DNA of 64,000 nt from JAVKNF01 sp031537795 (GTDB lineage: Bacteria; Pseudomonadota; Alphaproteobacteria; Rickettsiales; Deianiraeaceae): positions 8,997-72,996 of the forward strand of contig JAVKNF010000010.1 in the NCBI GenBank assembly GCA_031537795.1, written 5' to 3'. The notes beneath the pieces were generated by a model that ran no database searches, had not been told where the DNA came from, and worked only from the letters and a program-made list of their open reading frames with translations. This document shows positions 17,539 to 27,046 of the stretch, in pieces; within the stretch, counting starts at the first letter, position 1, and every line of letters starts with the position of its first letter. Made by a program: the position numbers and the translations under genes.

Positions 17539-18522
17539 TCAATTCTTTTTTATAAATTCAGAAATTATTTTGTCATAGATTTTTTCTTGATTTGGCACTG
17601 ATTCCCTCTCTAAATTTTGAGCATAAGGGCAAGGAATATCCAGACCTGTAACTCTAATTGGTTGATGATCTAGGTAATCAAAAGCTAACTCGTTTATTTG
17701 TGATATTATTTCGGAGCACACGCCACAAAAACCAAAACCTTCTTCTACGCATAAAATTTTATTTGTCTTTTTTATAGAATTAATTATTGTATTCATATCT
17801 ATAGGTTTTATCGTTCTTAAGTCTATTAATTCTATTGTAAAATTAGGATACTCTGATTCAATTTTTTCTATTGCCTTCTCGCACATTTCTATTCCTCTTG
17901 AAAATGAAACTAATGTTAAATTTTTGCCTTCTTTTCTAATTTTTGCTTTCCCAATTTGAATTGGCTCTAGTGTGTCACACTCTGTTTCTTTATTATATAA
18001 TAATTCTTGCTCTAAAAATACAACAACTTTATCAGATTCAATTGCACTATATAATAATCCATAAGCATCAAAAGCATCGTAAGGACTGATAACAATTATA
18101 CCTGGGCAACTTGCATACCAATTTTGAAAAGATTGAGAATGTTGAGCAGCCACTCCTTTAGCAAAGCCATTTGGACCTCTAAATACTATCGAAGTTTTTA
18201 TTCTACCGCCAGACATATATGAAGTTTTTGCAGCTGAATTAATGATGTGATCTATAGCTTGCATAGAAAAATTAAATGACATAAACTCAACAACAGGCTT
18301 TAAACCTTTAAAAGCCGCTCCCACGGCGATGCCTGTAAAACCATATTCAGAGATTGGAGAATCTATAATTCTTTCCTTTCCGAATTTCTTCAAAAGATCT
18401 TTAGATATTTTATATGCACCGTTGTATTCAGCTACCTCTTCTCCTATTAAGAATACTTTTTCATTTTTATTTAATTGATCTTCTAGGGCTCTATTCAATG
18501 CTTCTCTAACTGAAATCTTCAT
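17539..18522 (-). CDS. pdhB: Pyruvate dehydrogenase E1 component, beta subunit
   Basis: Forms the thiamine-diphosphate-dependent E1 with PdhA, decarboxylating pyruvate. The start ISVREALNRALEDQL, GEEVAEYNGAYKISKDLL with the cofactor-activating Glu, DSPISEYGFTGIAVGAAF and GPNGFAKGVAAQHSQSF are classic. The 327-residue size fits the alpha2-beta2 E1 form. pdhA is not adjacent, unlike in most genomes; it must lie elsewhere or be absent. A branched-chain 2-oxoacid E1-beta is the alternative, but alphaproteobacterial PdhB is the better match. Confidence 0.9.
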   Translation of the reverse strand: MKISVREALNRALEDQLNKNEKVFLIGEEVAEYNGAYKISKDLLKKFGKERIIDSPISEYGFTGIAVGAAFKGLKPVVEFMSFNFSMQAIDHIINSAAKTSYMSGGRIKTSIVFRGPNGFAKGVAAQHSQSFQNWYASCPGIIVISPYDAFDAYGLLYSAIESDKVVVFLEQELLYNKETECDTLEPIQIGKAKIRKEGKNLTLVSFSRGIEMCEKAIEKIESEYPNFTIELIDLRTIKPIDMNTIINSIKKTNKILCVEEGFGFCGVCSEIISQINELAFDYLDHQPIRVTGLDIPCPYAQNLERESVPNQEKIYDKIISEFIKKN

Positions 18523-18533
18523 AGATTGATAAT

Positions 18534-18563
18534 ATTATATATGCTTTAAAAGTCAAATTACAA
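18534..18563 (-). promoter_or_regulatory. Probable pdhB promoter
   Basis: On the minus strand TTGTAA (18558-18563) and a perfect TATAAT (18534-18539) are separated by 18 bases. The -10 ends 11 bases before the pdhB ATG, predicting a leader of only about 5 bases. Confidence 0.5.
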
Positions 18564-18607
18564 TTGATAAACTTGAAAATAAATAAATAAGACTTCTTCT
18601 TAAGGAT

Positions 18608-19360
18608 ATGAGAAAATCTTATTTTATTTTAAATTGGAAAATGTTTGGATTCAAACAAAAGATTTTAGAATTCATAGAACAAGGCGGGAATATTTTTTTA
18701 GAAAATGAGTATTGTATATTCTGTCCTCCTGTTTGTTATTTAGATGTTGCAAATCAAGAGATAAAATCTTCTATTAATTTTAAAATTGGAGCACAGGATT
18801 TTTCTGAAAAAGTGAAAATGAATAATACAGGGGAAGTTTCGGTTGAATTTTTAAAAGATTTAAAAATTCAACATAGCATTATAGGTCATTCAGAAACAAG
18901 GCGAAATCATAAACAGACTAATGATATTTTATTGCAAAAATTAGAACTAGCTTTAATCAATAAAATCGTTCCTGTATTTTGTATAGGGGAAGATTTTATG
19001 AATAATAATATAAAAGAAACTCAAGAATTTATAAAATCCCAAATTGAACCTTTTATCTCGATAATCAAAACATTTAATAACTTTATTTTAGCATATGAAC
19101 CTACTTGGAGTATTGGAAATAAAGATATATCAGATACTAATACTATTCTTAACAATTTACTTTTAATCAGAAAAATTCTGAAAGATAATAACTTAAACAA
19201 CATAAATCTAGTGTACGGAGGGTCTGTGAACTCTTATACAATCAGTAAATTAAATATTAGAGATTTTGTAGACGGTTATATAATAGGATCTGCATCTCAA
19301 GATATAAATGAGATTAAAAAAATTTTAGATTATGAAAGAAATTACAAAACAAGAAGATAA
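18608..19360 (+). CDS. tpiA: Triosephosphate isomerase
   Basis: Interconverts dihydroxyacetone phosphate and glyceraldehyde-3-phosphate. Catalytic residues are visible: Lys in NWKMFG (near 11), His in IIGHSETR (near 96) and Glu in LAYEPTWSIG (near 164), plus the phosphate-binding VYGGSVN. 250 residues. Its 3-prime end overlaps the CarA-like gene by 29 bases. With pgi and pdhB it shows that part of glycolysis and pyruvate oxidation is kept. Confidence 0.95.
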   Translation: MRKSYFILNWKMFGFKQKILEFIEQGGNIFLENEYCIFCPPVCYLDVANQEIKSSINFKIGAQDFSEKVKMNNTGEVSVEFLKDLKIQHSIIGHSETRRNHKQTNDILLQKLELALINKIVPVFCIGEDFMNNNIKETQEFIKSQIEPFISIIKTFNNFILAYEPTWSIGNKDISDTNTILNNLLLIRKILKDNNLNNINLVYGGSVNSYTISKLNIRDFVDGYIIGSASQDINEIKKILDYERNYKTRR

Positions 19361-20423
19361 AAATGAAATTACTTTATTGAAGAATCAAGCTATTATATTT
19401 TTCAATAAAGATAATTTTATCATTTGCGACGGCTCTGGCGTTAAAGATAAATTCTTCATAGGAGATTTAATTCTATATAATACCAAAGTATTTATAGAAG
19501 ATTTCTTGTATAAGAGAGACTTTCTAAATTTCTGTTTTCTTTCTGGCTTTAATAAAAATTACAATGAAAATATATCTATCGAAAATAAATGTTTTTTACT
19601 TGGAGAAAATCAACTTGATAATTCCATTGATTTCTCTAAATCTTTAATCTTATATAACTTTAGTAAAGAGATTATAATTAATTATGTAAATAAATTTCAT
19701 TCAAAATCTATTAAATACTTAACGAGCGTCGAAATAAAACTCAATCTACTAGATTTAGAGAGTAAATTCTTGTCCTACATCTCACCTTTCGAAGATGGCA
19801 TCAGAAATATAGATTTAATAAAAGAACTCTTATCTTTTAAATCAGGAAGGTTCTTCTTCTTTAAAAAAAATATTGTTATTTTTGATTTCGGATATGTATC
19901 TCTTAAAATAATTGAAAACCTAAACAGAAAACATAATGTATATGTTTGTAATTTACATACCAGTCTACAAAGAGTTGAAGACTTAAATCCTTCACTTGTT
20001 ATTCTGTCTGACGGTTTTTGTAATCCAAATATTGCATATTTTCAATTTATCAATAAATTGGAATTTCTCATGTCAATTAATATTTCTGTCTTAGGCGTTG
20101 GAATTGGAATGTACATAATAAATAGAAGATTAAAATTGAAAATAAAAGAAGATCTATCGAAGATCAGTCTTACTTCTCATTCTTATTTATACGATACAGT
20201 GAGAAATCTTAGAATTAAAAATTCTATCTTATTAAAAAAAGAGTGTGCTGTTTTAAGTGATTCTTTTTCAAAAGAAGATAAAAATATAAAGTATTATTTT
20301 AAATCATTAGAAGGAGATCTTGTTTTTGGATTTAGAATAGTAAACAAAAAGAATATTTCAATTTATTGTTTTGCCGAATATCATTTATTATCTCTATATT
20401 TAAGATCTAATATTATTTTATAG
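19332..20423 (+). CDS. CarA-like protein lacking glutaminase catalytic residues
   Basis: A 363-residue protein whose layout follows the small subunit of carbamoyl-phosphate synthetase (CarA, about 380 residues). The C-terminal half aligns by eye with its class I glutaminase domain: IVIFDFG at 181-187 (usually VvayDFGvK), TSLQRVEDLNPSLVILSDG at 210-228 (usually TSaeevlalnPDGvfLSNG), and ISVLGVGIGM at 251-260. In real CarA the last segment is GICLGHQ with the nucleophile Cys; here the position is Gly257. The NHGF and HPE elements are also lost (LSDSF; AEYHL). The glutaminase should therefore be inactive. No carB is in the window. It begins inside tpiA and its 3-prime end overlaps slt. Relationship to CarA is inference from pattern. 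Confidence 0.6.
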   Translation: MKEITKQEDKNEITLLKNQAIIFFNKDNFIICDGSGVKDKFFIGDLILYNTKVFIEDFLYKRDFLNFCFLSGFNKNYNENISIENKCFLLGENQLDNSIDFSKSLILYNFSKEIIINYVNKFHSKSIKYLTSVEIKLNLLDLESKFLSYISPFEDGIRNIDLIKELLSFKSGRFFFFKKNIVIFDFGYVSLKIIENLNRKHNVYVCNLHTSLQRVEDLNPSLVILSDGFCNPNIAYFQFINKLEFLMSINISVLGVGIGMYIINRRLKLKIKEDLSKISLTSHSYLYDTVRNLRIKNSILLKKECAVLSDSFSKEDKNIKYYFKSLEGDLVFGFRIVNKKNISIYCFAEYHLLSLYLRSNIIL

Positions 20424-22282
20424 ATAATATTATTCGGAGTAATTATTTTAATATAATTTCTCGTCTCTTTAAAAGATATTCTTTCTATCCAATCTGCTTT
20501 TTCGGAGTTGGTCTTTAGTTTATCAAAATCTCCATTTCTTGCTAACCATTTTTTAACAGAACCAGGGCCAGCGTTATAAGCTGCCAAGATTAATGTTTGA
20601 TTATTTTTAAAAGTTTCAGCTAATTTATCTAAATATGTAGTACCAAGCTTGATATTGTATTCTTTTTCAAATAATTTATTCTTTTTAAATTTTATATTCA
20701 ACTTTCTTGCTATATCCTTTGCAGTAGAAGGTATAATTTGCATTATTCCTCTTGCGTTTTTTCGACTTACTATTCTACCTGTGAACCCACTTTCTTGCTT
20801 AATAATTGAATGAATTATAGAACTATCTTTTAGATTTTCATAAACAGGAAATATTTTATCATCTATTCTTATAGTATTAAATTTTAAAGCATAAGATGAT
20901 AATCTTTGATAAAATTCTTTATCAAATAAAGATGAGAGACCAGCATATCTAATATTCTCATCTTGTTCTTCTTTGATAAATTCTTTGAAAAATTCCACAG
21001 CTATTAATTCATTGTCTCTTTTCATGAACAAATCTCCTAATTTGAAAAAGAAATTATTCTGAAATAATTCTTCATGTTTTTTAACTTCTTCATTATCTTT
21101 ATTTATTTTATTTTTTACAATCTTATATAAATCTTCTTCGTGGAGATCTTCTAATGCATATTGCCCGTAGAATGTTAAATAGAATCTAGATGCTATATTC
21201 TTATATAAATAAGATATATCTTTCTCCCCTTCTTTTTCATATGCAATACTTAACCAGTATGCAGCTCGTGATCTTTCACTCGCAAATCTTGCATCGTGGT
21301 AATAATTTAAAAAATGAGCTATTGCTACGTTGTATTTTTCAAATTTCAAAGCAAAATAACCAAGTTGCCATTGCTGTTCATGTCTTTGATCAATTGTTAA
21401 TCTGTCTCCTTGTGTTTTTTCCAAAATACTATAAGCCAAAATATATTCCTCGTTATTTGGTTTCTCTAGTAAATAGTTGATTGCTAAGCATTTTATTTTA
21501 AACCACTCTTGATGATAGAAAATAAAATTATCTCTTTCGTCTAATATTTTGTAAATCAGATTTATATTTTTAATATTTTTTTTACATAGCATTAGATCTA
21601 TGTATTCTGTTTTATGTATATACTGTTGTATAATCTTTTGCGTTAATTTAGTTTTTCCATTTATAATCTTATAGAAAGCAATATTCGTCTCTAGCTCTAA
21701 AAGATTTTCTCTTGAGACTATCTTACGCTTAGCTTTTTGAACTATATCCATCTTTTTATTTAACAAAGCTTGCATAGCTATAGCAAAAAAATCTCTCTCG
21801 AATAAGTCTTTTGAGTGTAAGATCTTATCTATATTTCCGTTCTCCAGAAAATAGTTCTCATTTAATAATTTTTTGAATATTCCTCTTTTTATTTCTGCTA
21901 CAGCTCTATTCTCTATTTTTAAATTATTAGATAATTCAGATAATTCTCCTTTATTACTCTCATATGATTTTATAAATTCCAAAATAATATCTTTATTTTT
22001 CAGATCTTTATTAATCATTTCTTTTAATATCTTTAATTGTAATGATTTGACAAAAAATAATTTTCTTAATATATCTTGATCTTGAAGAAATTTATAGGCA
22101 GAGTCTTTATCTTGGTCTTCCACGAAAGAAATAATCTCTTCAAAATAATCTCTATCTTCTTCAATAAAAGAAAAGTTTCTCTTTATTGCAAGATTTCTAT
22201 ACTCTTTTCTATTGCTTCCTTCTTCTCCGTAATTTAGAAATGAAGAAGATATAAATAAAACAAAACCCAGCAGAATATTCAT
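20381..22282 (-). CDS. slt: Soluble lytic murein transglycosylase
   Basis: Periplasmic enzyme that cleaves glycan strands of peptidoglycan to 1,6-anhydro products. 633 residues: signal peptide at about 1-19, a long alpha-helical superhelix, and a C-terminal SLT domain with the catalytic Glu in IIKQESGF, then ARGIMQIIPSTAKDIA, LGTTYLDKL and LAAYNAGPGSVKKW. This is the Slt70 layout. Its 3-prime end overlaps the convergent CarA-like gene by 43 bases, and it lies 7 bases after the PpiD-like gene. Probably works with the SPOR and M23 proteins of this window in wall turnover. Confidence 0.93.
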   Translation of the reverse strand: MNILLGFVLFISSSFLNYGEEGSNRKEYRNLAIKRNFSFIEEDRDYFEEIISFVEDQDKDSAYKFLQDQDILRKLFFVKSLQLKILKEMINKDLKNKDIILEFIKSYESNKGELSELSNNLKIENRAVAEIKRGIFKKLLNENYFLENGNIDKILHSKDLFERDFFAIAMQALLNKKMDIVQKAKRKIVSRENLLELETNIAFYKIINGKTKLTQKIIQQYIHKTEYIDLMLCKKNIKNINLIYKILDERDNFIFYHQEWFKIKCLAINYLLEKPNNEEYILAYSILEKTQGDRLTIDQRHEQQWQLGYFALKFEKYNVAIAHFLNYYHDARFASERSRAAYWLSIAYEKEGEKDISYLYKNIASRFYLTFYGQYALEDLHEEDLYKIVKNKINKDNEEVKKHEELFQNNFFFKLGDLFMKRDNELIAVEFFKEFIKEEQDENIRYAGLSSLFDKEFYQRLSSYALKFNTIRIDDKIFPVYENLKDSSIIHSIIKQESGFTGRIVSRKNARGIMQIIPSTAKDIARKLNIKFKKNKLFEKEYNIKLGTTYLDKLAETFKNNQTLILAAYNAGPGSVKKWLARNGDFDKLKTNSEKADWIERISFKETRNYIKIITPNNIIYKIILDLKYRDNK

Positions 22283-22289
22283 AATTTCA

Positions 22290-23711
22290 CTACAATTGCG
22301 AGATTCTATCCAAATCTATTGATATATTATACTTCTTTAATATATACTGTCTATATAATATTGCAATCTCATCTTTGTTTAATTCTCTCTCGGTTGTCGT
22401 AATCTTTGCTCTCTCTTCTTCTGTTAATTTTTTCTGTGCTATATTTTTAATTCTAAATGTTATCACTTCTGAATTCGTTATAATGTAATTATCTAGAATA
22501 TCTCCATTTTGATATATCTTATCTTTATTAAGTTCCATTAATAAAAATTTATATTCTGAATTTATATTTTGTTTTTTATTATCATTATCATATTTCAGTA
22601 AAGAATTAAATATCATTTTTATTTCCTGAATTTTGGAAATTTTTACTTTATCTTCTATATTCATATTTTGAATTAATTTCAAAGCTCTTTCCCTTTTCAT
22701 TTCCTCAATAATTCTCTCTTTCTCAATTTCTGAAATTCGGCCTTCTCTTTCTTCTGCTTTTATATCTTGTATCAACTTGATCTTTAGATATTCCGGATCT
22801 TCTTCTATCTTTATATCCTCATTTATTTCTTGCATATCTTCCTTTTCAATGATCTTTATATGTTGTGTTATATTTAATTTTCTCGCAATTTCTTTAAGTG
22901 TCTTTTTCTTTTTTATTTGATATTCTAAAAAACTCTTCACTTCAGAAATATTAAAATTGCTTAATTTTGTTTTTTTATTCTCAAAATATATATATTCTGG
23001 TATTTCAAGAATTTCACTTACTATATATCTTTTTTTTGTTATTTTGTTATTTAAATTTTCTAGCTCTGTGTTTTCATTTATCTTAATATTCTGTATTATT
23101 TTATTTATCGGAGTTCTGACAACCTCAAATGTATATTCTTTAGTCTCTCTTTCAATTAATTGCACTTTATCGTTATTTTTATTTTCTGATATATTACTGA
23201 TAATCTTATCTAATATTTGATATACATCCTCGTTTCTTAATTCTTTTATATATTCGTCTGTTGTAATATTATAATATTTTAGAAATCTATCATATTGTTC
23301 TTTTTTAAATTCATTTTTTTCTTGAAATATATTAATTTTCTTTATTGCATCTAAAATAACCTCGTCTGATATATTAATTCCTAAATCTTTAGCTATATAT
23401 TCAGATAGTACTTCATTTAATATTGATCTCTTTAAATCTCCTTCATCTATTTTATCTGACTTTGCTTTAATTATTGAAATCTTTCTAAATAAATATTTAT
23501 ACTTCTCATCTTCACAAATATTAGAGATTTTTATTTTACAGTCTCTTTTAAATGTCGAAAACATATTAAAAAAACCAAAAGATAAAAAAGACAGAACTAC
23601 TAATATCAAAATTATTTTCTGTATAATATCTTCTAAACTGATTTTTGAAAATTTGAACATTTTTTTGATTTTTTTTAGTCTGGTTTTCATAAAATGCAAG
23701 ATACTTTGCAA
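22290..23711 (-). CDS. PpiD/SurA-N-like membrane-anchored periplasmic chaperone
   Basis: 473 residues with a single N-terminal membrane anchor (about 31-52) preceded by a basic stretch, as in PpiD. The following region resembles the SurA_N domain: ILNEVLSEYIAKDLGINIS, a DEVILDAIKKI helix and the EQYDRFLKYYNIT segment. No parvulin isomerase domain can be recognised; the rest is Lys/Glu-rich helical sequence. It probably helps outer-membrane or secreted proteins fold at the periplasmic face of the inner membrane. An in-frame ATG at codon 8 or 18 could be the true start. Confidence 0.65.
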   Translation of the reverse strand: MQSILHFMKTRLKKIKKMFKFSKISLEDIIQKIILILVVLSFLSFGFFNMFSTFKRDCKIKISNICEDEKYKYLFRKISIIKAKSDKIDEGDLKRSILNEVLSEYIAKDLGINISDEVILDAIKKINIFQEKNEFKKEQYDRFLKYYNITTDEYIKELRNEDVYQILDKIISNISENKNNDKVQLIERETKEYTFEVVRTPINKIIQNIKINENTELENLNNKITKKRYIVSEILEIPEYIYFENKKTKLSNFNISEVKSFLEYQIKKKKTLKEIARKLNITQHIKIIEKEDMQEINEDIKIEEDPEYLKIKLIQDIKAEEREGRISEIEKERIIEEMKRERALKLIQNMNIEDKVKISKIQEIKMIFNSLLKYDNDNKKQNINSEYKFLLMELNKDKIYQNGDILDNYIITNSEVITFRIKNIAQKKLTEEERAKITTTERELNKDEIAILYRQYILKKYNISIDLDRISQL

Positions 23712-23775
23712 TATATTTATGATTCGGAAGAAAATAACTTGAAAATAATAATATTTTTTAACTATTTTATCGAGA

Positions 23776-24858
23776 ATGGAGTTACTAGAAGAATTAAACG
23801 CTGTTATAAAAGAATGGAATTATATTAAAAATAATCTTCATATAAATAAAGAGAGAGAAAGATTAGAGTTTCTTAACCAAAAATTATTAGAAATTATTGA
23901 CTTCTCCGAAGATAATATATCTATAAATAAAGAAAAAAATGATCTAGATAATTACATCAATTTATTAGAAAAGATAGATTCTGAAATTCAAGATATCAAA
24001 TTACTGTTAGATATGTATGATAAATCTAATAAAAAAGAAGAGGAAGATATTATAAATATAATTTCAAATCTAAAAGAAGATATAAATAAAATTAAAATAC
24101 GAAAAGCTTTTTCGAAAAAAGAAGATAGACTTGACTGCTTTTTAGAGATAAATGCAGGTGCAGGAGGGTCAGATAGCCAAGATTGGGTTGAAATCCTAAT
24201 TAGAATGTATGGACTCTGGGCCTTAAAGCAAAAATTCAATTTTATAATAGAAGATGAAGATAAAGGAGAAGTCGCAGGTTATAAAAGTGCAAGAATCTTA
24301 ATAGAAGGTGAATTTGCATATGGAATGTTAAAATATGAACTAGGAACACATAGACTTGTTAGAATTTCACCTTTTAATGCTAATGATAAAAGACAAACTA
24401 GTTTTGCTGGTATTTTCGTTTATCCAAAAATTAACAATAATATAGAAGTAAAAATAGAAGAAAAGGACCTAAAGATAGAGGCAATGAAAAGCTCTGGGGC
24501 AGGAGGACAACATGTAAATAAAACGGAATCAGCTATTAGAGTTACTCATATTCCTACAGGTATAATTGTCAAATCTCAAGTTAGCAGATCGCAGGCACAA
24601 AATAGAGAGCTTGCTATGAATAACTTAAGATCTAGACTTTACGAATTAAAATTAAGAGAAGAAAAAAGAAAAGCAGATAATTTAAAAGAAAATTCAACTG
24701 ACATCTCTTGGGGTACTCAAATTAGAAATTACGTAATGCATCCTTATCAATTAGTAAAAGACTTAAGAAGTAATTATGAAACAGGCAATATAAATAAAAT
24801 TTTAGATGGAAATATTGATGATTTATTAAAGTCCTTAATTTTTAAAGACATAATTTAA
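23776..24858 (+). CDS. prfB: Peptide chain release factor 2
   Basis: Recognises UGA and UAA and triggers peptide release. RF2-specific features: NAGAGGSDSQDWVEI near 122-136, the stop-codon-reading tripeptide SPF in LVRISPFNAND, and the catalytic GGQ in GAGGQHVNKTESAIR. 360 residues in one uninterrupted frame. Many bacteria carry a programmed +1 frameshift (CUU UGA) near codon 25. Here the equivalent place, opposite the E. coli 'LDYDAKKERL' region, reads NNLHINKERERL with no stop, so that autoregulation is absent. Confidence 0.95.
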   Translation: MELLEELNAVIKEWNYIKNNLHINKERERLEFLNQKLLEIIDFSEDNISINKEKNDLDNYINLLEKIDSEIQDIKLLLDMYDKSNKKEEEDIINIISNLKEDINKIKIRKAFSKKEDRLDCFLEINAGAGGSDSQDWVEILIRMYGLWALKQKFNFIIEDEDKGEVAGYKSARILIEGEFAYGMLKYELGTHRLVRISPFNANDKRQTSFAGIFVYPKINNNIEVKIEEKDLKIEAMKSSGAGGQHVNKTESAIRVTHIPTGIIVKSQVSRSQAQNRELAMNNLRSRLYELKLREEKRKADNLKENSTDISWGTQIRNYVMHPYQLVKDLRSNYETGNINKILDGNIDDLLKSLIFKDII

Positions 24859-25601
24859 TAAAGAACAGATTCAAAATACAAACCGCAAGCAGGTGCATTA
24901 TAAGGAGTATTAATTCTTGTTTTTTCTTTTAACAATTCTTGAATCTTCTCTGGTGCGATCTTCCCTCTACCAATTTCTAAAAGTACCGCAACTATAATCC
25001 TAACCATATTATGTAAGAAAGATTTTGCTCCAATTTTAAATTCAATAACATCCTCTTGTTTTTCAATTTTTATAAAATTAAGTGTCTTTATTGGGTTTTT
25101 CTGACACTCGCTAGATCTAAAAGCCGAAAAATCGTGCTTTCCAATTAGATACTTTGAGGCGACTCTCATTTTTTCTACATCTAATCTATACCTAAAATGA
25201 TAAGATAAATTCTTTTGAAATGTCAGTCTTTCAGTTCTGTTTAGTATTTTGTAACAATAAATTCTTTCCTGTGCAGAAAATCTTGCGTGAAAATCTAAAT
25301 CAACTTTCTCAACATTTAAAATTACAATATCTTCTTGAGTAAGATAATAATTGATTCCAGCTTTTATTTGATACTCATTTAATTCTTTTGTTGTATCAAA
25401 ATGAATAACCTGCCCTTTTGCATGCACCCCTCTATCTGTTCTACCAGAATATTGAATTTCTATTTTACTATTTAGAAAAAGAGATATAGCGTCAATCAAT
25501 TTACTTTCAATTGTAGGTAATTTTTTTTGAAATTGCATACCAAAATATCTTGTACCGCAATATTCTATAGTTAATTTATATCTATTTAATTTTAACATCA
25601 A
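24855..25601 (-). CDS. truA: tRNA pseudouridine(38-40) synthase
   Basis: Modifies the tRNA anticodon stem-loop. The active-site motif YSGRTDRGVHAKGQVIHFD holds the catalytic Asp; RYLIG-type KYLIGKHDFSAF and the C-terminal FLHNMVRIIVAVLLEIGRG are also typical. 248 residues. The 3-prime end overlaps prfB by 4 bases (convergent); the 5-prime end overlaps the bamE-like gene by 20 bases. Confidence 0.95.
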   Translation of the reverse strand: MMLKLNRYKLTIEYCGTRYFGMQFQKKLPTIESKLIDAISLFLNSKIEIQYSGRTDRGVHAKGQVIHFDTTKELNEYQIKAGINYYLTQEDIVILNVEKVDLDFHARFSAQERIYCYKILNRTERLTFQKNLSYHFRYRLDVEKMRVASKYLIGKHDFSAFRSSECQKNPIKTLNFIKIEKQEDVIEFKIGAKSFLHNMVRIIVAVLLEIGRGKIAPEKIQELLKEKTRINTPYNAPACGLYFESVLY

Positions 25602-25938
25602 AAAACTCTTTATTAATTAAAACACCTATCTTATTAAAAGTCAGTTTTAATGTCTTGAAAGAATTATCCTTTCTATATAAAGGGTTTCTTGTGCCAGATG
25701 AATTAATATAATAATAAATTAAATTATCGTTATTATTTTCTTTAACGGAAGGGTCTTTTAATAAAATCTCTACATCTTTTATATTGCTCTTATTAATTTG
25801 AAGAGATTCATAATTAAATTCTTGAAATGCAAAACCGTTATTCGTATTGTAAAATAAAGGATTATTAGCACAAGAGATAACACTAAAATTGATAATTAAA
25901 AAAAGCTTTAGATATTTATTCATATTGTTTTTATTCAT
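25582..25938 (-). CDS. bamE: BamE-like outer-membrane assembly lipoprotein
   Basis: 118 residues. A signal peptide ends with the lipobox VISC at about 16-19. The mature part follows the BamE (SmpA/OmlA) pattern: INKSNIKDVEILLKDPS (a helix after the G.s..eV...lG.P motif), LIYYYINSSGT and KTLKLTFNKIGVLI (the v..l.F...G.v strand). BamE binds BamD in the outer-membrane protein insertion machine. Small and diverged; the call rests on lipobox, size and motif order. Short overlaps with truA and the LptF/G gene. Confidence 0.75.
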   Translation of the reverse strand: MNKNNMNKYLKLFLIINFSVISCANNPLFYNTNNGFAFQEFNYESLQINKSNIKDVEILLKDPSVKENNNDNLIYYYINSSGTRNPLYRKDNSFKTLKLTFNKIGVLINKEFFDVKIK

Positions 25939-27037
25939 TTGTTTTCATTGAAAGTTTATTTTGCCACTCTTTTATTTCAATTAAGATAATCATTATTAAT
26001 AAACCTAGGATTGGAGGTATTAAAATCAAGAAAGACATTTGTTTTTTTTTAGCGATAGATTCAAATATCCAGATTATATTCTTCATAGTTATAAAACTGA
26101 AAATTATTTTCATATAGTTTCTTATCCAATTTACATTTCTATTTTTTTCTAAATTAAAATACAAAACAACGAGAAAATTGAAAATTGAAAATAAAATTAA
26201 CACAAATTGATAGTATGTCTGTATTTTTACTTTTTCAAAATAGAAAAGTTTTATATCTTTCTTAATATTATTAATAATAATGTTCAACATTTCATATAAG
26301 TTAAAATGCTCTGGGTTAATTTTTCTCTCATCTGTTTCTGAATCTTTTATATCTTTCTCTTTTAAATTTGTTCTAAAGTGACAATCTCTTATGTGGACTG
26401 AACTCTTAAGATCTGGGTTAATTAAAATTGCATTTTCTATTCTCCAAAAGTTCTTTATAAGTTCAAGTTTCTCGCCATAAATAATAGAATGACTGTTATT
26501 TTCTTTCTTTATAATTATAAGATCATTATATTTAATTCTATTTAATTTCTTGTCAAAGAATTTATTTAGAAGAATAAGATCCTCATTTGAATTTGATTTC
26601 TTATTAATAATTCTTATCTTGTAACTTAAATTATTTAATTTTTGAAATCTCTCAAAAATCTTATTCTTTGCAATAAATATAACAGGTTGAATAAAAAATA
26701 TATTTAAAGAGTTAATAAATATTATTAGAACTATTATTATTCGGAAAATTCTAAAAACATACAAACCAAAAAAATTTATTATATAAATATCAAGATTTAT
26801 TTTCAATTTTGCAACAAATATAACGCTTGCAATCAATATAATGACGTCAAACATCTTTAAGGTGAAGATTAAACTCTCTAATGTATCATTTATAAAATAA
26901 AAAATAGAAAGAGATTTTTCAATTTCAGCATATTTCATAATAGAAATAATCAAGAACATCAAAAAAAAGACAGTAAAAAAACTTTGCAAAAAAACTCTTA
27001 TTAATTCTTTTTCGTATATTTTTAAAAATTTAAACAT
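25931..27037 (-). CDS. LptF/LptG-family LPS export permease
   Basis: Integral membrane protein of 368 residues with about three hydrophobic segments in the first 130 residues, a hydrophilic periplasmic middle, and three at the C-terminus, the YjgP/YjgQ (LptF/LptG) layout. The N-terminal KELIRVFLQSFFTVFFLMFL and the segment NFFGLYVFRIFRI resemble the family. It would pair with LptB (encoded at 43105) to extract LPS from the inner membrane. Whether it is LptF or LptG cannot be decided; the partner is not in the window. Confidence 0.65.
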   Translation of the reverse strand: MFKFLKIYEKELIRVFLQSFFTVFFLMFLIISIMKYAEIEKSLSIFYFINDTLESLIFTLKMFDVIILIASVIFVAKLKINLDIYIINFFGLYVFRIFRIIIVLIIFINSLNIFFIQPVIFIAKNKIFERFQKLNNLSYKIRIINKKSNSNEDLILLNKFFDKKLNRIKYNDLIIIKKENNSHSIIYGEKLELIKNFWRIENAILINPDLKSSVHIRDCHFRTNLKEKDIKDSETDERKINPEHFNLYEMLNIIINNIKKDIKLFYFEKVKIQTYYQFVLILFSIFNFLVVLYFNLEKNRNVNWIRNYMKIIFSFITMKNIIWIFESIAKKKQMSFLILIPPILGLLIMIILIEIKEWQNKLSMKTNE

Positions 27038-27046
27038 TTCAATTTC

